Positions 4,419 to 11,417 of a stretch of DNA of 11,417 nt are shown piece after piece. Origin of the DNA: Pseudomonadota bacterium. GTDB taxonomy: Bacteria > Pseudomonadota > Alphaproteobacteria > Rhizobiales > Methylopilaceae. The stretch is from the NCBI GenBank assembly GCA_023389135.1, contig JAEWEX010000151.1, positions 1 through 11,417 of the forward strand, written 5' to 3'. A program made the position numbers and the translations under genes. The first letter of the stretch is position 1. Each line of letters opens with the position of its first letter. The notes under the pieces are model-generated. The model was not told the origin of the DNA and made no database searches. It was given only the letters and a program-made list of their open reading frames with translations.

Positions 4419-7097
4419 ATGACCAAGTGGGTCTACAGCTTCGGGGACGGTGAGGCCGAGGGCCGGGCCGGCATGCGCGACCTTCTGGGCGGCAAGGGCG
4501 CCAACCTCGCCGAGATGGCGAGCCTCGGCCTTCCGGTGCCTCCGGGCTTCACGGTGACCACGGAGGTCTGCACCCACTATTACGACAACGGGCGGCAGTA
4601 TCCGGCCGAATTGCAGGCCGAGGTGGACGCGGCGCTGGCCGAGGTCGGGCGTGTCACCGGGCGCGCCTTCGGCGACGCGAGCAACCCGCTGCTGGTCTCG
4701 GTGCGGTCCGGCGCGCGGGCCTCCATGCCCGGCATGATGGACACGGTCCTCAACCTCGGCCTCAGCGACGTGACGGTGGAGGCGCTGGCGGCGCAGTCCG
4801 GCAACCGCCGCTTCGCCTTCGACAGCTACCGCCGCTTCATCCAGATGTATTCCGACGTGGTGCTGGGCGTGGAGCACCACGACTTCGAGGAGCTGCTGGA
4901 GCAGGTCAAGGACGAGCGCGCGGCGCTGGCCGACACCGACCTGGACGCCGAGGCGCTGGCGGAGGTGGTGGCGCGCTACAAGAAGCTGGTGGAGCGCGAG
5001 CGCGGCGAGCCGTTCCCGCAGGATCCGAAGGCCCAGCTCTGGGGCGCCATCGGCGCGGTGTTCGCGTCCTGGATGAACCAGCGCGCGATCACCTATCGCC
5101 GGCTGAACGACATCCCCGCCGCATGGGGAACCGCGGTCAACGTGCAGGCCATGGTGTTCGGCAATCTCGGCGACACGTCGGCCACCGGCGTCGCCTTCAC
5201 CCGCAACCCCTCCACCGGCGAGCGCGCGCTCTATGGCGAGTTCCTGGTCAACGCCCAGGGCGAGGACGTGGTGGCGGGCATCCGCACGCCGCAGGACATC
5301 ACCGAGGCCGCCCGCATCGGCGCCAAGTCCGACAAGCCGTCGCTGGAGACGGTGATGCCGGATACCTTCGCGGAACTGGTGGACATCGCCGGCCGGCTGG
5401 AGCGCCACTACCGCGACATGCAGGACCTGGAGTTCACCGTCGAGCGCGGCAAGCTGTGGATGCTGCAGACCCGCTCGGGCAAGCGCACCGCCAAGGCGGC
5501 GCTGAGGATCGCCGTGGAGATGGCGGCCGAGAACCTCATCACCCGCGAGGAGGGGGTCGGCCGGGTCGATCCGGCCGCGCTGGACCAGCTGCTGCACCCC
5601 ACCATCGACCCCAGGGCGGCGCGCAACGTCGTCGCCACCGGCCTTCCCGCCTCGCCGGGCGCGGCGTCGGGCGAGATCGTGTTCTCCGCCGACGAGGCCG
5701 AGAAGATGGCCGCCCAGGGCCGCAAGGTGATCCTGGTGCGCACCGAGACCTCGCCGGAGGACATCCACGGCATGCACGCCGCCCAGGGCATCCTGACGAC
5801 CCGCGGCGGCATGACCAGCCACGCCGCCGTGGTCGCCCGCGGCATGGGCAAGCCCTGCGTCTCGGGCGCCGGCACCATCCGCGTCGACGAGAAGGCCGGC
5901 ACGCTCACCGTCAAGGGCGAGGTGTTCTCCAAGGGCGCCGTCATCACCATCGACGGTTCCGCCGGGCAGGTGCTCAAGGGCGCGGTCGAGATGATCGAGC
6001 CGGAGCTGTCGGGCGAGTTCGCCACCCTGATGGAATGGGCCGACGGCGCGCGCCGCATGAAGGTGCGCACCAATGCCGAGACCCCGGCGGACGCGCGCAC
6101 CGCGCGCCGGTTCGGTGCGGAGGGCATCGGGCTGTGCCGCACCGAGCACATGTTCTTCGAGGCCGACCGCATCGTCGCGGTGCGCGAGATGATCCTGGCC
6201 GACGACGAGGCCGGCCGCCGCAAGGCGCTGGCCAAGCTGCTGCCGATGCAGCGCGCGGACTTCGTGGAGCTGTTCGAGATCATGCAGGGCCTGCCGGTCA
6301 CCATCCGGCTGCTGGACCCGCCGCTGCACGAGTTCCTGCCCAAGACCGAGCAGGAGATCGCGGAGGTGGCGAAGGCCATCGGCGCGAGCCCGGAGAAGCT
6401 GCGCCGGCGCGCCGGCGAGCTGCACGAGTTCAACCCCATGCTCGGCTTCCGCGGCTGCCGGCTGGCGGTGGTCTATCCCGAGATCGCGGAGATGCAGGCG
6501 CGCGCCATCTTCGAGGCGGCGGTGGAGGCCGGCAAGACCACAGGCGCGCCGGTGATGCCGGAGGTGATGGTGCCGCTGGTGGCGGCCCGCGCCGAGCTCG
6601 ACCAGGTCAAGGCCGTGATCGACGCCGCCGCGGCGTCGGTGATGAAGGAGACGGGCGCGCGCATCGACTACCAGGTCGGCACAATGATCGAGCTGCCGCG
6701 CGCGGCGCTGATGGCGGCCGACATCGCCGGTTCGGCGGAGTTCTTCTCGTTCGGCACCAACGACCTGACCCAGACCACGCTGGGCATCAGCCGCGACGAC
6801 GCCGGCACGTTCCTCGGGGCCTATGTGGCCAAGGGCGTGCTGCCGGCCGACCCGTTCGCCACCATCGACCGCGACGGCGTCGGCGAGTTGGTGCGGATCG
6901 CGGTGGAGCGCGGCCGCGGCGCACGGGCCGACATGAAGCTCGGCATCTGCGGCGAGCATGGCGGCGACCCTGCCTCGGTGGCGTTCTGCGAGGCGGTCGG
7001 GCTCGACTACGTCTCCTGCTCGCCGTTCCGGGTGCCCATCGCCCGGCTCGCGGCGGCGCAGGCGGCGCTGAAGCTGAAGCCCGCCAGCCAGGCCTGA
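4419..7097 (+). CDS. ppdK: Pyruvate, phosphate dikinase
   Basis: An 892-residue cytoplasmic enzyme interconverting pyruvate + ATP + Pi and PEP + AMP + PPi; its length is normal for the family. The frame is open from 4350, but homologous protein begins at the ATG at 4419 (MTKWVYSFGDGEAEG); a weak AAGGGA lies at 4401-4406. The N-terminal ATP-grasp part (about 1-340) has GGKGANLAEMASLGLPVPPGF and the SVRSGARASMPGMMD block (from Ser94). The swivelling phosphohistidine domain (about 390-520) has TRGGMTSHAAVVARG with the phosphorylated His468. The C-terminal PEP/pyruvate TIM barrel (about 530-880) has GLCRTEHMFF, SFGTNDLTQTT and LGICGEHGGD with the catalytic Cys844. All key residues are intact, so the enzyme should be active in gluconeogenesis or anaplerosis. 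It stands alone on its strand after a divergent promoter region. Confidence 0.98.
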   Translation: MTKWVYSFGDGEAEGRAGMRDLLGGKGANLAEMASLGLPVPPGFTVTTEVCTHYYDNGRQYPAELQAEVDAALAEVGRVTGRAFGDASNPLLVSVRSGARASMPGMMDTVLNLGLSDVTVEALAAQSGNRRFAFDSYRRFIQMYSDVVLGVEHHDFEELLEQVKDERAALADTDLDAEALAEVVARYKKLVERERGEPFPQDPKAQLWGAIGAVFASWMNQRAITYRRLNDIPAAWGTAVNVQAMVFGNLGDTSATGVAFTRNPSTGERALYGEFLVNAQGEDVVAGIRTPQDITEAARIGAKSDKPSLETVMPDTFAELVDIAGRLERHYRDMQDLEFTVERGKLWMLQTRSGKRTAKAALRIAVEMAAENLITREEGVGRVDPAALDQLLHPTIDPRAARNVVATGLPASPGAASGEIVFSADEAEKMAAQGRKVILVRTETSPEDIHGMHAAQGILTTRGGMTSHAAVVARGMGKPCVSGAGTIRVDEKAGTLTVKGEVFSKGAVITIDGSAGQVLKGAVEMIEPELSGEFATLMEWADGARRMKVRTNAETPADARTARRFGAEGIGLCRTEHMFFEADRIVAVREMILADDEAGRRKALAKLLPMQRADFVELFEIMQGLPVTIRLLDPPLHEFLPKTEQEIAEVAKAIGASPEKLRRRAGELHEFNPMLGFRGCRLAVVYPEIAEMQARAIFEAAVEAGKTTGAPVMPEVMVPLVAARAELDQVKAVIDAAAASVMKETGARIDYQVGTMIELPRAALMAADIAGSAEFFSFGTNDLTQTTLGISRDDAGTFLGAYVAKGVLPADPFATIDRDGVGELVRIAVERGRGARADMKLGICGEHGGDPASVAFCEAVGLDYVSCSPFRVPIARLAAAQAALKLKPASQA

Positions 7098-7107
7098 GGC
7101 GCGCCCT

Positions 7108-7145
7108 GCGCGCCCGTGCGTGAGCCGCCTCACTGGCCGGCGCGC
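7108..7145 (+). terminator. Possible two-part hairpin after ppdK
   Basis: GCGCGCC (7108-7114) can pair with GGCGCGC (7139-7145), enclosing an inner stem GTGAG (7120-7124)/CTCAC (7129-7133) with a CCGC loop and 5-base internal bulges. It starts 11 bp after the ppdK stop. No T tract follows directly, so terminator function is a weak inference. Confidence 0.35.
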
Positions 7146-7192
7146 GGGCGGGGGCCATATTTCCTCTGGGGCCGGCTCAAGAGGAGATGTCC

Positions 7193-7486
7193 ATGCGCAC
7201 CCTGATCGGTTTCGTGCTCGCCGTGGCGATGGCCTCGTCCGCACTTGCCCAGTCGCGGCCGTCCACGCTGTCCATGTCGTGCGCCCAGGCCCGCAGCCTG
7301 GTGCAGAGCCGGGACGCCATCGTGCTGTCCACCGGCGGGCGCACCTACGACCGGTTCGTGTCCGGCATCCATGCCTGCGCCCATGCGCAGTATCTGGAGG
7401 ACCGCTACGTGCCCACGGCGGACAATCCGCAATGCCCGATCGGCTATGTCTGCACGTCCAACCGGCCGTTCTGGCTGGACGACTGA
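7193..7486 (+). CDS. Small secreted four-cysteine protein, hypothetical
   Basis: 97 residues. ATGs occur at 7187 and 7193. GAGGAG (7181-7186) touches the first and is 6 bases before the second, so 7193 is taken. Residues 1-20 are a clean signal peptide (MRTLIGFVLAVAMASSALAQ) with an Ala-x-Ala-type cleavage site. The mature part, about 77 residues, has four cysteines (SMSCAQA, IHACAHA, NPQCPIG, YVCTSN), suggesting two disulfides in the periplasm. Conserved-looking blocks are SCAQARSLV, IVLSTGGRTYDRFV and VPTADNPQCPIGYVC. I recognise the pattern from small hypothetical proteins frequent in Rhizobiales; none has a function known to me. It follows ppdK by 95 bp and may have its own promoter, but none is evident. 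Confidence 0.85.
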   Translation: MRTLIGFVLAVAMASSALAQSRPSTLSMSCAQARSLVQSRDAIVLSTGGRTYDRFVSGIHACAHAQYLEDRYVPTADNPQCPIGYVCTSNRPFWLDD

Positions 7487-7500
7487 AACCGGGCCGGTCC

Positions 7501-7680
7501 TCACCGCCGCGACGTGGCGCCCGCCGGCATGCGGGCAAGCCGCTTGTCTTCCGGCTCCGGCTTGGCGCGGGGCAGGCGCAGCGTCTCCGCGGCGCTGCCG
7601 TGCGCGGCTGCGAGGCTCGCGGCGTGCAGGCCGGCCATGGCGACGGACAGGGCGAGCAGGGCGAGGCGCAGGACGGTCAT
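7501..7680 (-). CDS. Possible small exported protein, hypothetical
   Basis: A 59-residue frame on the minus strand, starting at the ATG at 7680. The first about 27 residues look like a signal peptide: MTVLRLALLALSVAMAGL, then HAASLAAAHG. The short mature part is basic and ends ETLRLPRAKPEPEDKRLARM...SRR. Its stop is 14 bp from the stop of the convergent four-Cys protein gene. No strong ribosome site is visible (only GGACC about 10 bases upstream), and no homologous family is recognised. The signal-like N-terminus and the lack of any competing gene in this stretch favour a real gene, but it could be chance. Confidence 0.5.
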   Translation of the reverse strand: MTVLRLALLALSVAMAGLHAASLAAAHGSAAETLRLPRAKPEPEDKRLARMPAGATSRR

Positions 7681-7807
7681 GACGCTGGTCCGTGGCGGCC
7701 GCTGCTGGCGCGAGTGCTGCAATCGCCGGCCGTGACCCTTGGTCGCCGCGGGCGCGATTGCGGTTCATCGCCGACGCAGAAAACCCGTCGCCCGCCGCCC
7801 TGCGCGC

Positions 7808-7832
7808 GCCGTTAACGGCCTCTCAAGGTTAA
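7808..7832. promoter_or_regulatory. Palindrome and TTAA pair upstream of the SleB-like gene
   Basis: GCCGTTAACGGC (7808-7819) is a perfect 12-bp palindrome. Its TTAA (7812-7815) is followed 13 bases later by a second TTAA within GGTTAA (7827-7832), about 80 bp before the hydrolase start. The words resemble CtrA half-sites, but the classical site has 7 bases between them, so CtrA control is only a suggestion. This AT-containing island stands out in a GC-rich intergenic region (7681-7909). Confidence 0.3.
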
Positions 7833-7909
7833 AGCCTCAAATTCTCGACATGTGTCGTCGCGACCACAGTGCCGCGACAGGTCGTCCCGCGTTGTTGGGA
7901 GTTGTTGCG

Positions 7910-9001
7910 ATGTTGCGTTCGCGTCCGTCCCGCAGGGTCCCGCTCGTCGCCGCCGCGCTGCTGGCCGGCGCGGGACTGTTCTCCTCCAATTCCGTGGTTG
8001 CCCTCCAGGACGTGGCGGCGCTGGCGGAGATCGAGGTCGCCGAGACCGCGCGGTGGCGCGCCCATTTCGTGGCCGCGCCGCCGGTTCTGGTCGCCCATGC
8101 CGCGCTGGAGAGTTTTGACCTCGGCCTGCACGGCCGGGCCTTCGGACCGAGCGAGGAGGCGGCCGACGACCGCGGCTTCGCGCTGGTGCGTTCGCCCGCG
8201 CTCTTGCCGCCGGCGCACATCGTCGCGTCGGAGCGCCCGGCCCGGGCCGGCGCGCGCGTCGGCTCCGCGTTCGGCGCGCTGGGCACGCCGGTTGCGCCCG
8301 GCATCCACCCCGCCGCGCTGATCGCCTCCTATGCCGGCATCGGCGAGCATGACGGGGCGACGCCCGGCCGGCTGCGCCTCGTGGCGCTGACGCCGGATGC
8401 CGTGACGCCTTCGGCCGCGACCGCGGCGGTGACCGTGCAGGAGGGAACCCTCACGGCGGAACTGCGCGGGTCGGTGGAGCACCGCCCGGCGGCGAGCACC
8501 GAGGCGGTCGCCGATGCACCGGCGGAGGTGGCCACGGCCACGCCTGCGGTGGCGACGCTGCGCACGGTGTCGAGCCCGGAGGAAATGGCCCGCGAGCTCA
8601 AGTGCATGGCCGAGGCGATCTATTTCGAGGCGCGCGGCGAGCCGGAGAGCGGCCAGTACGCGGTGGCCCAGGTGGTCATGAACCGGGTGCGGTCAGGCTA
8701 CTATCCCGACACCGTGTGCGGGGTGGTCTACCAGAACAAGCACCTGCGCAACCGCTGCCAGTTCTCGTTCGCCTGCGACGGCATCCCCGACCGGGTCAAC
8801 GACAAGCCGGCCTGGGCGCTGGCTTCGAAGATCTCGGTCGAGGTGGTCAAGAAGGACCACTTCATGCCCGAGATCGGGGCGGCGACCCACTACCACGCCG
8901 ACTACGTCAAGCCGCGCTGGATCTGGGACATGGACAAGCTCGACGTGATCGGCCGCCACATCTTCTACCGCGACCTCAGATGGGGCTCGGAGGAGGGCTG
9001 A
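7910..9001 (+). CDS. Cell wall hydrolase, SleB-like (Hydrolase_2 domain)
   Basis: 363 residues from the ATG at 7910, preceded by GGGAG at 7897-7901. In-frame codons run upstream to 7739, but that part is Arg-rich and lacks a ribosome site. Residues 1-31 look like a signal or anchor sequence (SRRVPLVAAALLAGAGLF). Residues about 32-225 are an Ala/Pro/Thr/Val-rich linker without recognised domain. The SleB-type Hydrolase_2 domain spans about 226-360: AEAIYFEARGEPESGQYAVA (candidate catalytic Glu240), VVMNRVRSGYYPDTVCGVVY, CQFSFACDG and ATHYHADYVKPRW. It carries cysteines at 232, 270, 283 and 289. SleB homologues are lytic transglycosylases; in non-sporulating alphaproteobacteria the role is wall remodelling rather than spore germination. 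The 3' end overlaps the convergent LysR gene by 26 bp. Confidence 0.92.
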   Translation: MLRSRPSRRVPLVAAALLAGAGLFSSNSVVALQDVAALAEIEVAETARWRAHFVAAPPVLVAHAALESFDLGLHGRAFGPSEEAADDRGFALVRSPALLPPAHIVASERPARAGARVGSAFGALGTPVAPGIHPAALIASYAGIGEHDGATPGRLRLVALTPDAVTPSAATAAVTVQEGTLTAELRGSVEHRPAASTEAVADAPAEVATATPAVATLRTVSSPEEMARELKCMAEAIYFEARGEPESGQYAVAQVVMNRVRSGYYPDTVCGVVYQNKHLRNRCQFSFACDGIPDRVNDKPAWALASKISVEVVKKDHFMPEIGAATHYHADYVKPRWIWDMDKLDVIGRHIFYRDLRWGSEEG

Positions 9002-9887
9002 CCCGCCCGTCGCGGTCGCCGCCGCGGCCCTCGAACAGGGGCTTGAGCCGGCCGAACTCCGCCGCCGCGAAGTCCAGGAAGGCCCGGACCCGGGCGCTGG
9101 ACCGAAGATCGGCATGGGTGAGCAGCCACAGCCCCTCGCCATGGCTGGTGTCGGCGTCGCTCAGCCGCACGAGGTCCGCGTCGTGGTCGCCGATGAAGCA
9201 GGGCAGCGGGCCGATGTCGGGCCCGGCCCGCACCGCCTCCGCCATGCCCATCACCGTATTGATGCGGTAGCACGGCTCGGTGCCGGTGCGGTCCCTGAGC
9301 CAGCCGTTGGGCCAGAACTGGCTCATGCTCTCGCCATAGCCGATCCAGTGCGCCCCGGGCAGCGTTTCGTGCGGTCCGTCGCGGCGTCCGTAGGCGGCGA
9401 ACGCGATGTCGGCGACCCTGCGCCCGACCAGCGTCTCCGGCGGGTTGGCGGTGGCGCGCACCGCGATGTCGGCGTCGCGACGCGACAGGTTCAGCGCATG
9501 GTTCGCCACCACCACGTCGAGCCGGATGTCCGGATAGGCCTGCTTGAAGCGCGCGAGCATGGGCGCCAGCGCATGGACGAACAGAGAATCCGGCGTGGTG
9601 ACGCGCAACTCCCCGGACGGCTTCAGGTCGCGGCCGGCGATGCGCCGCTCGAAGGCGGTGACGTCCTCGGCCATGCGCTCGGCGAGTTCCACCATCTCCT
9701 CGCCGGCCGGGGTCAGCGCATAGCCGGCGCGGCCGCGCTCGAACAGCCGCGCGCCCAGCCGCTTCTCCAGCGCGCCGAGGCGGCGGAAGACCGTGGAGGT
9801 GTTGACGCCGAGCGCCCCGCCGGCCCCCGCCAGCGAACGGGTGTCGGCCACCGCCTTGACCAGGCGGAATTCGTCCCAGGGAAGCAT
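8976..9887 (-). CDS. LysR family transcriptional regulator
   Basis: 303 residues from the ATG at 9887 (MLPWDEFRLVKAVADTRSLA), chosen because GGAGGG lies 10 bases upstream and the protein then begins as LysR proteins usually do. An ATG at 9911 would add 8 residues but has no ribosome site. The winged helix-turn-helix spans about residues 5-65 (SLAGAGGALGVNTSTVFRRL, then LEKRLGARLFERGRAGYALT). The effector domain runs from about 90 to 290 (GELRVTTPDSLFVHALAPML, DADIAVRATANPPETLVGRR). It is transcribed away from a DoxX-family gene with 126 bp between the starts, the usual layout for a LysR regulator controlling its divergent neighbour. The effector cannot be inferred. The C-terminal end overlaps the hydrolase gene tail to tail. 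Confidence 0.94.
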   Translation of the reverse strand: MLPWDEFRLVKAVADTRSLAGAGGALGVNTSTVFRRLGALEKRLGARLFERGRAGYALTPAGEEMVELAERMAEDVTAFERRIAGRDLKPSGELRVTTPDSLFVHALAPMLARFKQAYPDIRLDVVVANHALNLSRRDADIAVRATANPPETLVGRRVADIAFAAYGRRDGPHETLPGAHWIGYGESMSQFWPNGWLRDRTGTEPCYRINTVMGMAEAVRAGPDIGPLPCFIGDHDADLVRLSDADTSHGEGLWLLTHADLRSSARVRAFLDFAAAEFGRLKPLFEGRGGDRDGRVSPPPSPI

Positions 9888-10013
9888 TTGGCCGAAGCCC
9901 TCCGATTGCATGGACGCAATATCATGACGGATTCGATGCGCATTGTCGTGCGGCGGGGCCGGGTCTAGCTGTGGCGTCGACGGCCGCAAACGGCGCGGCC
10001 CATGGAGAGTTCG
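9888..10013. promoter_or_regulatory. Divergent promoter region of the LysR and DoxX genes
   Basis: This 126-bp space separates the two divergent starts and should hold both promoters and the regulator's binding site. The stretch 9917-9950 is AT-richer than its surroundings and contains the palindrome ATGCGCAT (9936-9943) flanked by CAAT at 9917 and ATTG at 9942. I cannot assign a definite LysR box. Confidence 0.4.
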
Positions 10014-10445
10014 ATGATCGACGCACGCACCGCGCCCTATGGCGCCCTCGTCCTCCGCGTGGCGCTGGGCGCCATGTGGATCGCCCACGGCCTCATGAAG
10101 GTGTTCGTGTTCACGCCCGCCGGGTTCGGGGGCTTCCTGGGCTCGCTCGGCTATCCGGCGCTGCTGGCCTGGCCGGTGATCCTGGCGGAGGTGGTCGGCG
10201 GCGCGCTGATCGTGGCCGGCCTGTGGGGCCGAGCGGTCTCGCTGGCGCTGGTCCCGGTGATGATCGCCGCGATGCTGGTCCACGTGCCCAATGGCTGGTC
10301 GTTCAGCGCCGCCGGCGGCGGCTGGGAATATCCCGCCTTCCTGATCGCCGCCAGCATCGCCCACGCCCTGATCGGCGACGGCGCCCACGCGCTGGCGCGC
10401 GATCCCGTGGCGGCGCGGCGGGGGACGCTCGTCGCGGCGGAGTGA
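10014..10445 (+). CDS. DoxX family membrane protein
   Basis: 143 residues from the ATG at 10014. GGAGAG (10004-10009) is 4 bases upstream; it lies inside the sequence following an alternative ATG at 10002, which itself has no ribosome site, so 10014 is preferred. Four membrane helices are visible at about 10-28, 50-70, 74-90 and 104-121. The family pattern is clear: LVLRVALGAMWIAHGLMKVF near the start, then WPVILAEVVGGALIVAGLWG. DoxX-type proteins are inner-membrane proteins often linked to oxidoreductase or redox-stress functions; the biochemical role of this subgroup is not established. It is divergently paired with the LysR gene, which probably controls it. Confidence 0.9.
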   Translation: MIDARTAPYGALVLRVALGAMWIAHGLMKVFVFTPAGFGGFLGSLGYPALLAWPVILAEVVGGALIVAGLWGRAVSLALVPVMIAAMLVHVPNGWSFSAAGGGWEYPAFLIAASIAHALIGDGAHALARDPVAARRGTLVAAE

Positions 10446-10460
10446 GCCGCACGCGCCGGA

Positions 10461-10497
10461 GACCGTCACCACGCGCGTTGACCGCGGGGTGACGGTC
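10461..10497. terminator. Inverted repeat between convergent DoxX and DUF2339 genes
   Basis: GACCGTCACC (10461-10470) pairs perfectly with GGTGACGGTC (10488-10497), with a 17-base loop that holds a further CGCG/CGCG pairing. It starts 15 bp after the DoxX stop and is followed by GTTCTC. A likely terminator for the plus strand, though without a strong T run. Confidence 0.5.
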
Positions 10498-10525
10498 GTT
10501 CTCACTGCGGACTACGATGAAATCC

Positions 10526-10552
10526 GCACGGTCCTCGCGCTTTAGGCCGTGC
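10526..10552. repeat. Short inverted repeat at the 3' end of the DUF2339 gene
   Basis: GCACGG (10526-10531) and CCGTGC (10547-10552) flank 15 bases that include the TAA stop of the minus-strand membrane gene. It may add to termination with the larger repeat at 10461-10497; it is short enough to be chance. Confidence 0.25.
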
Positions 10553-11417
10553 TGGCGTCGCCGGCGTTCCGCGCCGGGAACAGCAGGCGCTGGTAGACCA
10601 GCCCGATGCCCATCAGCACGATGCCGAGCCCGATGAAGGACAGCGCGCGCAGCACGCCCTCCAGGTCGGCCATGTCCGACAGGAACACCTTCGACACCGT
10701 GGCGACGACGACCGCGGCGGAGCCCAGCCGCAGCGCGCGCGAGCCGGTCCACAGTCCCGCCAGCAGCAGCGCGACGCCGAAGGCGAGCCACAGCACCGAA
10801 TAGGCCCACCATTCGGCGGCGCCGGTGACGCCCTGGTCGAGGAACGGGCGGTGCCATAGGGCGCGCAGCGTCAGCGTCGCCCAGGCCAGCGCCAGCGTCA
10901 GTGAGACCGCGCCGGCGGCGGTGACGTACCACCACGGACGCCGGCCTCGCGCCCGCAGCGCCAGCGCGCCGGCCGCCAGGGCCGGCAGCAGGTAGCCCGG
11001 CAGCAGGGCGTTGATCACGATCCCGGTGCCGACGGGCTCGCCGGTCAGCAACGGGTTGACCGCGACCAGCAGGCCCGCCGTGCCCAGCACCGCCGCGACG
11101 CCGCCCAGGGCGATGCCGCCCCAGTCCAGCACCCGGCTGGGGCTGCCGGCCGTGACGCGCTGCACGGCCAGCGCCAGCAGGCAGGCCATCATGACGTCGA
11201 GCCCGACCTCCGCCAGGGACGCGGATGCGGCGGCGATGTCGCCCCCGGTAGCCCAGTGGCGGATCTGGAAGGCGGCGAGCAGCGCGGCGAACAGCAGCGC
11301 CAGCCCCTCGAACAGCGCCCGCGCCCGGGCGGCGCCGCTGCGGGCGAACAGCACCGCGGCGCCGGCGAAGGCCGCGGCCGGCGCGCCATAGCCCCACAGC
11401 AGCGGGTTGAAGATGGG
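10542..11417 (-). CDS. DUF2339 family polytopic membrane protein, C-terminal part
   Basis: The frame runs from the TAA at 10542 to the window edge, so the N-terminus lies beyond it. Of the 292 visible residues nearly all are in hydrophobic helices (roughly eight). The opening PIFNPLLWGYGAPAAAFAGA, then VLFARSG, and the final block with ATVSKVFLSDMADLEGVLRALSFIGLGIVLMGIGLVYQRLLF are characteristic of the DUF2339 family: large inner-membrane proteins, usually 800-1000 residues, with many membrane helices and unknown function. The tail RNAGDASTA is polar. A GTG at 11354 is in frame but lies inside the conserved pattern, so it is not the true start. It is convergent with the DoxX gene. Confidence 0.9.
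   Translation of the reverse strand, partial: PIFNPLLWGYGAPAAAFAGAAVLFARSGAARARALFEGLALLFAALLAAFQIRHWATGGDIAAASASLAEVGLDVMMACLLALAVQRVTAGSPSRVLDWGGIALGGVAAVLGTAGLLVAVNPLLTGEPVGTGIVINALLPGYLLPALAAGALALRARGRRPWWYVTAAGAVSLTLALAWATLTLRALWHRPFLDQGVTGAAEWWAYSVLWLAFGVALLLAGLWTGSRALRLGSAAVVVATVSKVFLSDMADLEGVLRALSFIGLGIVLMGIGLVYQRLLFPARNAGDASTA

Noticed and set aside
4103..4426. Minus-strand 107-codon frame in the transglycosylase-ppdK gap
   Set aside because: Starts inside ppdK, is Arg/Gly/Pro-rich with no motif, and overlaps the transglycosylase start out of frame.
5123..7123. 666-codon plus-strand frame inside ppdK
   Set aside because: Second-frame shadow of ppdK, with His/Arg/Gly/Ala-rich composition.
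2862..7538. A 1558-codon open frame on the minus strand running through ppdK and the small secreted gene
   Set aside because: Only its last 414 codons (the transglycosylase) look like protein with family motifs. The rest is antisense to ppdK, His/Arg/Ala-rich, and open because GC-rich codons leave few stops.

Overview
The window is GC-rich (third codon positions almost all G or C) and reads as ordinary chromosomal DNA of an alphaproteobacterium, probably Hyphomicrobiales/Rhizobiales-like. The support is the gene content: a TRAP transporter, a ppdK-type pyruvate phosphate dikinase, MltB-type and SleB-type wall enzymes, DUF3096 and DUF2339 proteins, and an EcfG-type general-stress promoter motif. 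This placement is inference from gene families, not a species call. I see no transposase, integrase, phage gene or CRISPR array.

Layout. Bases 2-1768 (+) form the end of a likely operon: the C-terminus of a TRAP large permease (DctM), a small dimeric alpha/beta-barrel protein, and a PRISE-like atypical short-chain reductase. Together they suggest uptake and reduction of a small organic substrate. Bases 1769-2225 hold no protein gene. They contain a minus-strand class II (Leu-like) tRNA-shaped gene, intact in every helix but with an anticodon loop that cannot be canonical, and then a textbook GGAAC-N17-CGTT promoter motif. That motif faces a 45-residue DUF3096 membrane protein (2226-2363) and a single-pass Pro/Ala-rich protein (2432-2788), so both are probably stress-induced. 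A long hairpin at 2812-2843 closes this block.

Bases 2862-4106 (-) encode an MltB-family lytic transglycosylase. It diverges from ppdK (4419-7097, +) across a 312-bp region that carries a perfect 18-bp palindrome just upstream of ppdK. Next come a small secreted four-Cys protein (7193-7486, +), a small putative secreted protein on the other strand (7501-7680), and a SleB-like cell wall hydrolase (7910-9001, +). The 3' end of the hydrolase gene overlaps that of a LysR regulator (8976-9887, -). The regulator diverges from a DoxX-family membrane protein (10014-10445, +). The window ends in the C-terminal part of a DUF2339 polytopic membrane protein (10542-11417, -), with inverted repeats between the two convergent genes.

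The most unusual items are the tRNA-like gene at 1868-1952 and the stress-promoter/DUF3096 unit beside it. The remaining genes belong to recognisable families.
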